Source: CBDDEI01 sp965226775
GTDB lineage: Bacteria > Chloroflexota > Dehalococcoidia > SHYD01
Assembly: GCA_965226775.1 (NCBI GenBank)
Contig: CBDDEI010000002.1
Location: forward strand, 1,488,001-1,552,000
DNA: 64,000 bases
Reading direction: 5' to 3'
Position numbers and translations under genes: made by a program. Shown here piece after piece: positions 9,974 to 18,270 of the stretch; the first letter of the stretch is position 1, and each line of letters opens with the position of its first letter. Below the pieces are notes generated by a model. It ran no database searches, had not been told where the DNA came from, and saw only the letters and a program-made list of their open reading frames with translations.

Positions 9974-11959
9974 ATGAGCTCAGTAGACCAGATAAAAGAG
10001 CGCCTGGATTTGGTCGGGATCGTCTCGGAGTACGTGGCTCTGGGTAAGTCCGGACGGAACTTCAAGGCTCGCTGCCCCTTTCACAACGAACGCACCCCGT
10101 CGTTTTACGTGTTTCCAGACACCCAGACGTGGCGTTGTTTTGGCGCGTGCGCTACGGGTGGCGATATGTTCAGCTTTGTTATGCGTCAGCAGGGGATGCA
10201 GTTCGGTGAGACACTGCGGCTGCTCGCACAGAAGGCAGGCGTCGCCCTTGAAGAGGTTGTACGCAATCCTGAAGAAGAGGAACGCACCAACCGCCTCATC
10301 GAGGCCAACCAGGCAGCGGCTCTCTTCTACCATCACCAGTTGTTAAACGCCCCTGAGGCGGCCTCTGTGCGCGCCTACGTGGAGCAGCGCGGCATCAACA
10401 AGGAGACCGCGGAGGCCTTCCTCCTCGGCTACAGCCCGCAGCGCAGGGAAACCCTCAAAGCGCACCTCGTCAGCCGCGGCTTTTCGGAAGCCGAGCTGGA
10501 AGCGGCCGGTCTCCTTTTCGACAACGACGGCAGCAAAGTAGACCGTTTCTGGAACCGCCTAATGTTTCCCATCTGGAACGCCAGCGGTGCGCTGGTAGGC
10601 TTTGGCGCCCGAACCCTGACCGATGCCCAACCCAAGTATCTGAACACACAACAGACGCCCATCTTCGATAAGAGCGGCATCCTCTACGCCTTGCACAAGG
10701 CCCAAGATAGTCTGCGTAGGGAGAAGCAGGCCGTCATTGTGGAAGGCTATATGGACGCGCTGATGGCGCACCAATATGGCTTCCGCAACGTGGTGGCCTC
10801 CATGGGCACCTCTCTCACAGAGACCCAAGTACAGCTCCTATCCCGCTACGCTAGCTCCCTGGTGCTGGCCCTCGATCCGGACGCTGCGGGCCAGTCTGCC
10901 ACGCTGCGGAGCCTGGAAACGGCGCCTGCCGCGATGGGTGAGGAGATAGTGCCCGTGCCTGAGTGGCGAGGGCATGTCAAGTGGGGCCAGCGCGACGGCC
11001 GTCCGGTCATCTCACGCCTACCACAAGGCACAATCAACCTGGTTGCTCGGCATAAGGGCGAGATACGCGTCTTAGAGCTGCCCCTTGGCAAGGACCCCGA
11101 TGAGCTGATCCGCAGTGACGCGGCTCAGTGGCCGCGGCTGATTGAGCAAAGCGTGCCCATGATGGACTTCCTGCTGAAATCCATTACCCAACGGTTGGAC
11201 CTTACCACGCCTAAGGGCAAAGCCCAGGCCGCGGATGAGGTGCTGCCCTTTATTTCAGAGCTACCGAGCGTGGTTGAGCAGGGCCACTACCTCCAGCGCT
11301 TGGCGGGACTGGTAGGAGCGGACGAGCAGACGCTGCGTTCAGCGTTGCCCGATGCCAAGAAACCGCGCCGCAGCCAGTCAGCCCCCGCGCCGGCGGTGAC
11401 GAACATGCGGGAGCATTTCAACCGCACCCAGGCGCTGGAGGACTACTGCCTGGCCCTCTTGTTCCAGCATGACCACCTGCGGGAGCATACCGGCAGATTG
11501 CAGGCAGGACATTTTCTCTCGACTGAGGCGCGCGCCCTCTTCGAAACTTGGCAGGCCTATCCCGGAGCAGTGTTGGGCGACGTAGCGGATGAGGCGCTGC
11601 TGCCCCGGCTGGTAGAGATAGGTGCGGTGGCGTTGCCCCCGTCCACAGAGGCACAGAATATCGCGGCGTTGAGCCAATGCATGCGCAGGCTAGAAGAGCG
11701 GCGTTTGCGGGACATCAAGCTGCACAATCAGCTCCGGGCTTCGGGAGAGCCGGGCAGTAGCTCTCCGCTGACGCTGGTTAGTGAAGCGCAAGATGGAAGC
11801 CAGGAAGTGGCGCAAGAGTCTGCTTTTGAACCTGAAGAGGAGCTACGAGTAAATAAGGACTTGCAGCAACTGATGGTAGAGAATAACCTAAAACGGGCGG
11901 CTATTAAGACTGCCGCACCCTTAAACGAGCAGAATGAACCGTTGGAGCAGCATAACTAA
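9974..11959 (+). CDS. dnaG: DNA primase
   Basis: DnaG lays RNA primers at the replication fork. The protein is 661 aa, longer than the usual 580-620. It has an N-terminal CHC2 zinc ribbon with Cys34, His37, Cys55 and Cys59 (CFGAC rather than the common CFGCG), a catalytic core, and a Toprim domain with VEGYMDALMAHQYG and LALDPDAAGQSATLRSLE. About 45 extra residues (EEIVPVPEWRGHVKWG through NLVARHKGEIRVLELPLG) interrupt the Toprim between the DPD motif and GKDPDELI. A DnaB-binding-like helical C-terminus follows. It lies directly upstream of rpoD, the classic macromolecular-synthesis order without rpsU. Confidence 0.95.
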   Translation: MSSVDQIKERLDLVGIVSEYVALGKSGRNFKARCPFHNERTPSFYVFPDTQTWRCFGACATGGDMFSFVMRQQGMQFGETLRLLAQKAGVALEEVVRNPEEEERTNRLIEANQAAALFYHHQLLNAPEAASVRAYVEQRGINKETAEAFLLGYSPQRRETLKAHLVSRGFSEAELEAAGLLFDNDGSKVDRFWNRLMFPIWNASGALVGFGARTLTDAQPKYLNTQQTPIFDKSGILYALHKAQDSLRREKQAVIVEGYMDALMAHQYGFRNVVASMGTSLTETQVQLLSRYASSLVLALDPDAAGQSATLRSLETAPAAMGEEIVPVPEWRGHVKWGQRDGRPVISRLPQGTINLVARHKGEIRVLELPLGKDPDELIRSDAAQWPRLIEQSVPMMDFLLKSITQRLDLTTPKGKAQAADEVLPFISELPSVVEQGHYLQRLAGLVGADEQTLRSALPDAKKPRRSQSAPAPAVTNMREHFNRTQALEDYCLALLFQHDHLREHTGRLQAGHFLSTEARALFETWQAYPGAVLGDVADEALLPRLVEIGAVALPPSTEAQNIAALSQCMRRLEERRLRDIKLHNQLRASGEPGSSSPLTLVSEAQDGSQEVAQESAFEPEEELRVNKDLQQLMVENNLKRAAIKTAAPLNEQNEPLEQHN

Positions 11960-12040
11960 ACAGCGGGAATTGCGTATATATAGTGCATAGAGTGTGCGAT
12001 AGCTTAATTTCGAGTGAGCTTTGAGTGAGGTAGAGAGCGA

Positions 12041-13534
12041 ATGATCGACGCCGAGTCTCCTATGGAGCAATTGAACCAGGTCAGTACAAAAAGTAATGAG
12101 CCGGCTACGCCCAGCTTTGATGGTGAGGCTAAGACCTGGACTGAGCCCGCCTTAGCTGCCGCGGTCTGGGAAGACCCCAAGACCACAGCGCAAAAGGACG
12201 AGGAAAAGACCCCCATTGATGTAGAGGCGGATGCTGAGCTCGAAACAGAAGAGGGCATTGACGACCCAGTCAGGATGTACCTGCGAGAGATTGGCCGGGT
12301 CTACCTGCTGACGGCTGCTGATGAGAAGCGTCTGGCGCGACAGATGGAGGAATCCACCTTCGTCTCCAGCATCAACGACGAATGGTATCAGGTCTACGGC
12401 CGCTATCCCGATGTGGTGCAGCGTACGGTACTGCTGGTAAAGACCCTGCGTGAAGGCGAGACCACCACTCGCGGCTTGGCGCAACAGTTGGAAATTCAGG
12501 AAAGCCTCACCTTCCCCGAACTTTTGGCGCATCCCACCATGCTCGCTGCAATCGATAGCGAGATGGCGGACGAGAATCTAGAGCGTCTCGCCGGCACCCT
12601 TGACGACACCGCTGAAGAGATTGAAATCGGCATTGTCAAGGTCTCTATCGCCAGCCACATCCTCGGCACGGTGCTCACCCTAATCCTCCAGAGGGACGAT
12701 AGTTCCCGGAACATTGCATGGCTCCTGGGCCAAAGCGACTACCAGCTGGAGTCCTCTCTAGGAGCGTACCGCACCCAATTTGAGCTGCTGTATGAAACCA
12801 TAGACCTGAACGGCCAGGAGGCAGAGCGACGCCTCACAGAGGCTAACCTCCGCCTGGTAGTCAGCGTCGCTAAGCGCTATATCGGCCGTGGTATGTCGCT
12901 CCTGGACCTCATCCAGGAAGGCAACATTGGCCTCATCCGAGCCGTCGAAAAGTTCGACTATCGCAAAGGCTTCAAATTCAGCACCTACGCTACCTGGTGG
13001 ATCCGCCAGGCCATTACCCGGGCCATTGCGGACCAGGCACGCACCATCCGCATTCCGGTGCACATGGTGGAGACCATCAACAAACTGGTGCGCGTGAGCC
13101 GCCGCCTCATTCAGGAGTACGGCCGCGAGCCTACCTCTGAGGAGATTGGCCGGGGCTTAGAGCTGCCGCCGGAGAAGGTGCGGAACATCATCAAAGTCTC
13201 CCAGGAGCCGGTGTCTCTGGAGACGCCCATCGGCGAGGAAGACAGCCACTTAGGCGATTTCATTGAGGATCAGGGCGCGCTGGCGCCCTCCGAGGCAGCC
13301 TCTCACCAGTTGCTCAAAGAGCAAGTGGAGGGGGTGCTGGAGACCCTTACCGACCGCGAGCGGAAGGTGATGCGCCTGCGCTTCGGTCTGGACGACGGCC
13401 GCAGCCGCACGTTGGAAGAGGTCGGCCGGGAGTTCGGCGTGACCCGTGAGCGCATACGCCAGATAGAGGCCAAAGCCCTCCGCAAACTGCGCCATCCCTC
13501 CCGCAGCAAAAAGCTCAAGGACTACTTGGAATAG
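12041..13534 (+). CDS. rpoD: RNA polymerase primary sigma factor (sigma-70)
   Basis: The housekeeping sigma factor directs core RNA polymerase to -35/-10 promoters. The 497-aa protein has an acidic N-terminus (residues 1-75), region 1.2 (DDPVRMYLREIGRVYLLT), a non-conserved insert of about 150 residues, and regions 2.1-2.4 (ANLRLVVSVAKRYIGRGM; GFKFSTYATWWIRQAITRA). Region 3 and region 4.2 (VTRERIRQIEAKALRKLRH) follow. The complete region 2 with the NCR insert distinguishes a primary from an alternative sigma. The window's promoters with TTGACx and TAnnnT boxes fit such a factor. The start is ATG, 81 bp after dnaG. Confidence 0.96.
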   Translation: MIDAESPMEQLNQVSTKSNEPATPSFDGEAKTWTEPALAAAVWEDPKTTAQKDEEKTPIDVEADAELETEEGIDDPVRMYLREIGRVYLLTAADEKRLARQMEESTFVSSINDEWYQVYGRYPDVVQRTVLLVKTLREGETTTRGLAQQLEIQESLTFPELLAHPTMLAAIDSEMADENLERLAGTLDDTAEEIEIGIVKVSIASHILGTVLTLILQRDDSSRNIAWLLGQSDYQLESSLGAYRTQFELLYETIDLNGQEAERRLTEANLRLVVSVAKRYIGRGMSLLDLIQEGNIGLIRAVEKFDYRKGFKFSTYATWWIRQAITRAIADQARTIRIPVHMVETINKLVRVSRRLIQEYGREPTSEEIGRGLELPPEKVRNIIKVSQEPVSLETPIGEEDSHLGDFIEDQGALAPSEAASHQLLKEQVEGVLETLTDRERKVMRLRFGLDDGRSRTLEEVGREFGVTRERIRQIEAKALRKLRHPSRSKKLKDYLE

Positions 13535-13854
13535 TCCTAACGCACAGCAATAAGCAAGTAGGGGCGGGTTTCAAACCCGCCCCTACGGATGTTTGAGGCC
13601 GCCGCTGCTACCGAAGGATCCGGTAGAGGCTGCAACTGTTGCTCCTCTTATTGACTAATATAACGGGTCTACAAGGGTACTTGCTTACATGTGTACACGT
13701 ATCCTTGTGAGCATGTAAATTAGACGTAAAAGACGGGGTTTTTGCCCCGTCTCTCTGCTGCTTGAGATAGTCCTAACGCACAGTGATAACGTAGGGGCGG
13801 TTTCTCACAACAACGGGGTAGGGGCGGGTTTCAAACCCGCCCCTACGTTATTGG
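13535..13854. repeat. Convergent intergenic region with palindromic repeats
   Basis: No gene is seen between the 3' ends of rpoD and tldE. Two identical 29-bp palindromes, GTAGGGGCGGGTTT-C-AAACCCGCCCCTAC, lie at 13558-13586 and 13818-13846, with a partial third arm at 13791-13800. Both blocks are preceded by the string TAGTCCTAACGCACAG (13532-13547 and 13768-13783), so the unit includes the last bases of rpoD and its trailer. A GTGTACAC-type element lies at about 13670-13715. Confidence 0.8.
13731..13752 (-). terminator. Rho-independent terminator for the tldD-tldE operon
   Basis: The 8-bp stem AGACGGGG/CCCCGTCT closes a T-rich loop. Read on the minus strand the stem is followed by TTTTACG, placing it about 100 bp beyond the tldE stop codon. 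On the plus strand it could also stop rpoD read-through. Confidence 0.6.
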
Positions 13855-15204
13855 CTAGTATTCGGTAACGCCGGTGAAGTTCCACTTTGCTATCTTTAAC
13901 GCCGGCACCCGGTTGTAGGCGAACATATCCTTCTGAAGCTTGGCATCCTTGCCCAATAAGTCCACATGGTTCAGCGCCTCAACGTAGCTCTGTGTGAATC
14001 GCAGGTTCCGCACCGGCGCTACAATCTCTCCGTTCTCGATGAGGAATGTCCCGTCTCGAGTCATGCCGGTCACGGTGATGGATAGGGGATGCACTGTGCG
14101 GGTATACCAGAAGCGGGTTACAAAGATGCCCCGCTTGACGGAGCGGATGAGCTCCTCTTTGCTGGCCGTTCCCGGCGCCAAGAATAGGTTACGCGGCACT
14201 GGGCCAAAGGTGCTTCCTGCAGGCAGCCCGTGGCCGGTGGACGCTACGCCGTCCTTAAGCGCCGTATTCGTGTCGTACACCAGGCCTTTTGCTATGCCGT
14301 TCGTGACGAGATTGACCCGTTGCTTGGGCACGCCTTCAAAGTCAAAGGGGAATGGAATGGTATCGGCAGCCAGGCCGTCGTCCCATACGGTGATGTTATC
14401 GCCCAGCACCTTCTCGCCGATATGGCCGGCCATAAAGCTGCGGCCTTCCTGCACGGCAAGAGCGCCGAAGCCTAAGTAGGCAAGAAAGTCCACGATATCG
14501 CAGACGGCCGGCTCATCCAGCACGACTTCATACTCACCCGGCTCGATGCTCTGTGGCTCCTTGCCTCGCAGCGCCTTCTCAACCGCTATCCTCGCCACCG
14601 CGTCGGAGTCTACCTCCCGCACGTCGCTGGTGACTTGGTCTGCGTAACCGGAAGAGGTATCGGACATGACAACAGCGCTCAGACGAGCCTCAGTCGTGGT
14701 GTGGTGGCTAAAGACGCCGAGGGAGTTTCCAATGGCAATCTGGCCGGCTTCGGTGCTGAATGCCCCTGCGGCCACCAGACCGGACTCCATGGCTCGGGCC
14801 ACTAGAATCCCCACGGCCTCGGCCCGCTCCTCCGGCGTAGAAGCGGCGGTGGCCTCTACATAGCCGCCCGCTTTCTGGTTGGGCTGAGGGCCGGGCAGCG
14901 TTTGGAAGTCGGGGTCCTCCACCTGATGCTCAGCCAGGGCCGACGCGCGCTCGATGACCTGCTTCACGCCCTCTTCGCTCGCGTTGTTGAGGCTAGCCAC
15001 GCCAATCCGTTTGCCGAAGACGACCCGCGTCAGCAGCGTGGCGTCCCGATGCGAGACGTTCTGGTGGATCTCGTTGTTGGCAAAGCGCGTCAAAGACTCG
15101 TCACCATCGAAGACGAGGATCTCCGTCTGATCGGCCTTGGAATGAGCCAGGCCCACGTCGATGAGGTGTCGTAGTTCAGCTTCGGTTAGCAATGCGCACT
15201 CCAA
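13855..15204 (-). CDS. pmbA: TldD/PmbA family metalloprotease, TldE (PmbA) subunit
   Basis: TldD and TldE form a heterodimeric protease that cleaves unfolded peptides, including maturation of microcins and CcdA degradation in E. coli. The 449-aa protein lacks the HExxxH zinc motif seen in the TldD partner encoded upstream, as expected for the TldE subunit. Family segments include ETEILVFDGDESLTRFANN, VVLDEPAVCDIVDFLAY and GTFLIENGEIVAPVRNLRF. The start is a TTG at 15204 with GGAAG upstream; GTG or ATG alternatives are not better placed. It is the last gene of the minus-strand run tldD-DUF402-apt-tldE. Confidence 0.9.
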   Translation of the reverse strand: MECALLTEAELRHLIDVGLAHSKADQTEILVFDGDESLTRFANNEIHQNVSHRDATLLTRVVFGKRIGVASLNNASEEGVKQVIERASALAEHQVEDPDFQTLPGPQPNQKAGGYVEATAASTPEERAEAVGILVARAMESGLVAAGAFSTEAGQIAIGNSLGVFSHHTTTEARLSAVVMSDTSSGYADQVTSDVREVDSDAVARIAVEKALRGKEPQSIEPGEYEVVLDEPAVCDIVDFLAYLGFGALAVQEGRSFMAGHIGEKVLGDNITVWDDGLAADTIPFPFDFEGVPKQRVNLVTNGIAKGLVYDTNTALKDGVASTGHGLPAGSTFGPVPRNLFLAPGTASKEELIRSVKRGIFVTRFWYTRTVHPLSITVTGMTRDGTFLIENGEIVAPVRNLRFTQSYVEALNHVDLLGKDAKLQKDMFAYNRVPALKIAKWNFTGVTEY

Positions 15205-15238
15205 TCAGCTTCCAGCAGGTGCAAGATGACATAATGTG

Positions 15239-15763
15239 TTAGCAGCTCAAGAGCGAGACGAGGTTGTACCCTTGCAGGTTATCGCGCCCTTTGAGGGCGG
15301 CTATCTCTAACAGGACGGACATGCCCACGACCTCAGCGCCTGTTTGTTCCACCAGCTTGGCGGCGGCAGCCAAGGTCCCGCCGGTTGCCAGGACATCATC
15401 CACAATGAGCACCTTCTGTCCGTGCAGCAGGCCATCCTGGTGCATCTCAATAGTGGCAGAACCGTACTCCAGCGAGTACTCCACCTTATAGGTATGCCAG
15501 GGGAGTTTGCCCACTTTCCGCACCGGCACGAACCCCGTGCCCAGATGGACCGCAAGCGGCGCGCCGAGTACGTAGCCTCGCGCTTCAATGGCTACCACCG
15601 CGCCAATGCCGCTTTGTTGGAATGGGGTTGCCATCGCCGCAATAGCGGATTCAAAGGCCTCGGCGTCACCCAGCAGTGGGGTAATGTCCTTGAACATAAT
15701 GCCTTTTTCTGGGAAATCAGGAATATCCCGGATCCGCTCCATCAACTCAGTGGGAGTGAGCAC
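15239..15763 (-). CDS. apt: Adenine phosphoribosyltransferase
   Basis: Apt salvages adenine to AMP using PRPP. The 174-aa protein has FPEKGIMFKDITPLLGD at the N-terminus, the family segment VVAIEARGYVLGAPLA, and the PRPP-binding motif VLIVDDVLATGGTLAAAA. The start is GTG at 15763 with AAGGAGG upstream. It sits 34 bp upstream of tldE and 55 bp downstream of the DUF402 gene on the same strand. Confidence 0.95.
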   Translation of the reverse strand: MLTPTELMERIRDIPDFPEKGIMFKDITPLLGDAEAFESAIAAMATPFQQSGIGAVVAIEARGYVLGAPLAVHLGTGFVPVRKVGKLPWHTYKVEYSLEYGSATIEMHQDGLLHGQKVLIVDDVLATGGTLAAAAKLVEQTGAEVVGMSVLLEIAALKGRDNLQGYNLVSLLSC

Positions 15764-15818
15764 ACTGCCTCCTTCACGCCGCTGCTAGGCACAAACAAGC
15801 TAAGCTAAACACCAAATA

Positions 15819-16301
15819 TCACGATAGTTTAGCCACAATTACCTTGGAACGTAAGACATCCGCGTCCTGGATGATTCGCCGATGCTCCTCCATCAGAACC
15901 CGGCGCGTCTGATTGATGATGGCCTTATCTGATTCCGAAAGCTCACCCCGGCCGATAGCCTCCGCCACTTCATCTTCGTCCTCGATACGGATATCGCCCG
16001 CCGGCGAAACGACTGCGTCCAGATAGAGATCGGTCCACTCAACCTGGCCAGGCGCCAACTGCACGTCTTTGCAGACGTCAAAACGGTAGCCCTTAAGCGC
16101 GCCATACTCGTCGAAGAGCTTGTACATGAGATAGTGCTTGTCCGGCCAGTAGTAGCCCTCGGATGTCCATGCCACGGCTTTATACGGGTCTTCCGTTGCT
16201 TGATAGCGGATGATAGTGCCTTCCGGCCCCGCATAGACAAGGTCGCAGAAGAAAACCTGCTGCGACCCGTTTAAACGGTGCTTGATCTCTTTTATCTGCA
16301 T
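15819..16301 (-). CDS. DUF402 domain protein
   Basis: This 160-aa protein belongs to the DUF402 family, whose characterised members include nucleoside-phosphate phosphatases (Ntdp, FomD). Visible features are EGYYWPDKHYLMYKLFDE, YRFDVCKDVQLAPGQVEWTD and YLDAVVSPAGDIRIEDEDE. The latter two hold the aromatic and acidic residues that bind metal and phosphate in the family. It starts 9 bp after tldD ends, so it is translationally close to it. The specific substrate cannot be inferred. Confidence 0.8.
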   Translation of the reverse strand: MQIKEIKHRLNGSQQVFFCDLVYAGPEGTIIRYQATEDPYKAVAWTSEGYYWPDKHYLMYKLFDEYGALKGYRFDVCKDVQLAPGQVEWTDLYLDAVVSPAGDIRIEDEDEVAEAIGRGELSESDKAIINQTRRVLMEEHRRIIQDADVLRSKVIVAKLS

Positions 16302-16310
16302 AGCCGCTAG

Positions 16311-17753
16311 TTAGCGCATAACGCCTATTTGGATGTTGCGGAAGCGGGCAGGAGAGGCTCCGTGGCCGGTGTGCGCCACCTGCTCCGGCTGGCCTTTGCC
16401 GCAGTTGGGGGTGCCCCAGACTACCCAGTGGTCACGGTTGCCAATGGCATCGCAGCTCCCCCAGAAGGTGGGCGTCATTCCGGTATAGGTCGCGTTCTTC
16501 AATAGCGCCACCTTCTTGCCCTTCTTTACCTCCCACGCCATCTCCGTGCCAAACTGGAAGTTAAGCCGCTTATCGTCAATGCTCCAGCTACGATTCGTCT
16601 CCATGAAAATGCCGTCGTCGGTATCGGCAATGAGGCCATCCAACGTCCATGTGCCGGGCTCCAGGCTCACGTTGGTCATACGGATCAGCGGCAGGCGGCT
16701 CCATCCGTCGGCGCGCATTGCGCCGTTGCTGCGCAACCCCAGGGACGTGCCGGTCTCTCGAGACATCAGGTACCCGACGAACTGGCCTCGCTCCACTAGC
16801 GGCCAGCGTTGGGCCGGCACGCCTTCGTCGTCGTAACCAAAGGTGCCCAGGCCGCCGGGGATGGTGGCATCCGCAGTGAGGTTCACTACGTCCGAGCCGT
16901 AGCGGAAGCCCTGTAGTTTGTCTGTAGTGAGAAAGCTGGTTCCGGCAAAGGCCGCTTCTGTGCCCATAACACGGTCCAGCTCTACGGCGTGGCCGCAGCT
17001 CTCGTGAATCTGTAGCCCTACCTGCGAGCCATCCAGGATGACAGTAGTTACACCGGAGGGACATGCCTTGGCTGTGAGCAGCGCTACCGACTCCTCTGCA
17101 ATACGTTGGGCGTTGCCAGCTAGGTCCCAGCGCTGCACGAACTCCCAGCCTTCGGTGCCTTGGTGGCGGCCCACGGAGTTGGGGTAGCTACGGTTCTGCA
17201 CATCGTTCTCACCCACGGCAGTAGACTCGATGCCGCAGCCGGTCTCGATGATCTCCTGCTCAATGAAGCTCCCCTCAGTGCTGGCAAAGGTCTTGCGCTC
17301 TTTGCTGCTCTCAATCTCAGCCGTGGCCACCATCACGCCGTTAACCTTCTGCATCGTTTCGGTGGCGTCCAGCAGAAGGGCAATCTTGTCACCTAGGGGA
17401 ACTGTGAAGGGATCGATGCGGACGGGCGTCTTATAGGCTGCCTCACTACGATACGGAGTGCCAAGGTCTACCGGCTTGCGGTGCACCTGCGCTGCCGCCT
17501 TTGCCAGTTGCACGGCCAGGGCTGCGGTCCGGTCCAGCTCTGCGGGCGTCAGCGATGCGCTGGCGGCAAAGCCCCATGCTCCGTTGGCCAGCACGCGCAC
17601 GCCAATGCCCAGCGTCTCCTCATGGGTGAGGGATTCCACTTTGCCGTTCTTGACGGAGATCTGCTGTACCTCGCGCTGCACAATACGGGCATCGGCATAG
17701 GTAGCGCCCAGCGCCTTTGCCGTATCTAACGCTCGCTCACACTCTGCTCTCAT
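16311..17753 (-). CDS. tldD: TldD family zinc metalloprotease, catalytic subunit
   Basis: The catalytic half of the TldD/TldE peptidase. The 480-aa protein carries HESCGH at residues 250-255, the HExxxH zinc-binding motif of TldD. The family segments GDVVNLTADATIPGGLGTFG-like (GSDVVNLTADATIPGG) and TPTFWGSCDAIGNRDHWV near the C-terminus hold the third Zn ligand region. The ATG at 17753 is preceded by CCGGAGGACC. It is the first gene of the minus-strand operon ending in tldE, so both subunits are co-transcribed. Confidence 0.92.
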   Translation of the reverse strand: MRAECERALDTAKALGATYADARIVQREVQQISVKNGKVESLTHEETLGIGVRVLANGAWGFAASASLTPAELDRTAALAVQLAKAAAQVHRKPVDLGTPYRSEAAYKTPVRIDPFTVPLGDKIALLLDATETMQKVNGVMVATAEIESSKERKTFASTEGSFIEQEIIETGCGIESTAVGENDVQNRSYPNSVGRHQGTEGWEFVQRWDLAGNAQRIAEESVALLTAKACPSGVTTVILDGSQVGLQIHESCGHAVELDRVMGTEAAFAGTSFLTTDKLQGFRYGSDVVNLTADATIPGGLGTFGYDDEGVPAQRWPLVERGQFVGYLMSRETGTSLGLRSNGAMRADGWSRLPLIRMTNVSLEPGTWTLDGLIADTDDGIFMETNRSWSIDDKRLNFQFGTEMAWEVKKGKKVALLKNATYTGMTPTFWGSCDAIGNRDHWVVWGTPNCGKGQPEQVAHTGHGASPARFRNIQIGVMR

Positions 17754-17986
17754 TGGTCCTCCGGCTGTGTCGCACGAGAAGTAAGTCGCCCCTAGCCCCC
17801 AAAGTGCACAAGCGCACCGCTCGTAGCGTGGTGATGCTTGTATTGCTCGGGGAGTATGCGTACAATAGGCACCATTCAGGCATTGATCCCAGGCTCAGGG
17901 CTAAGCCAGTATACGAAGACCCTGGTGGACTCGCAAGAGGCGTCCTGAGCAGGACGCAAGACTATTGGACCGATAGGAGTACGAGT

Positions 17987-18202
17987 ATGCCTCTCTACGA
18001 ATACTATTGTTCCGCCTGCAAATGGCGCTTTGAAATGCTTCGCAGCATGCAGGAATCGGCTGCCGACGCCAGTTGCCCGGAGTGCGGCACTAAGGCGCGG
18101 CGTGCCCTTTCCGTGGTTGCCGCACTTCCACGCGGCGATAGCGGCGGCTACCCCAGCATGGGCGGCGGTTGCGCCTGCGGAGGCGCCTGCTCCTGCGGCT
18201 AA
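17987..18202 (+). CDS. FmdB family zinc ribbon protein
   Basis: A 71-aa protein starting MPLYEYYCSACKWRFEML, the signature of FmdB-type zinc ribbon proteins (CxxC ... CPECG). The tail is Gly/Ser/Cys-rich (GGGCACGGACSCG), common in this family. The longer reading frame upstream is not coding; ATG at 17987 is supported by GATAGGAG and the conserved MPxYEYxC start. The role of FmdB proteins is poorly known; some are linked to formamidase or amidase regulation. A strong terminator follows 21 bp downstream. Confidence 0.88.
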   Translation: MPLYEYYCSACKWRFEMLRSMQESAADASCPECGTKARRALSVVAALPRGDSGGYPSMGGGCACGGACSCG

Positions 18203-18223
18203 CCACATCCTACCCCGGACATA

Positions 18224-18250
18224 AAAAGCGACCCTTATGAGGTCGCTTTT
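18224..18250. terminator. Bidirectional rho-independent terminator
   Basis: A 10-bp perfect stem AAAAGCGACC/GGTCGCTTTT with a 7-nt loop lies between convergent fmdB and the glycoside hydrolase gene. It has T-runs in both directions. Confidence 0.85.
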
Positions 18251-18270
18251 GCGTTGCCTAGTGTAGCGGG

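Noticed and set aside
17717..17986. 90-residue extension of the FmdB-like protein
   Set aside because: FmdB proteins begin with MPxYEYxC; the extension is low in conserved features and crosses the tldD upstream region.
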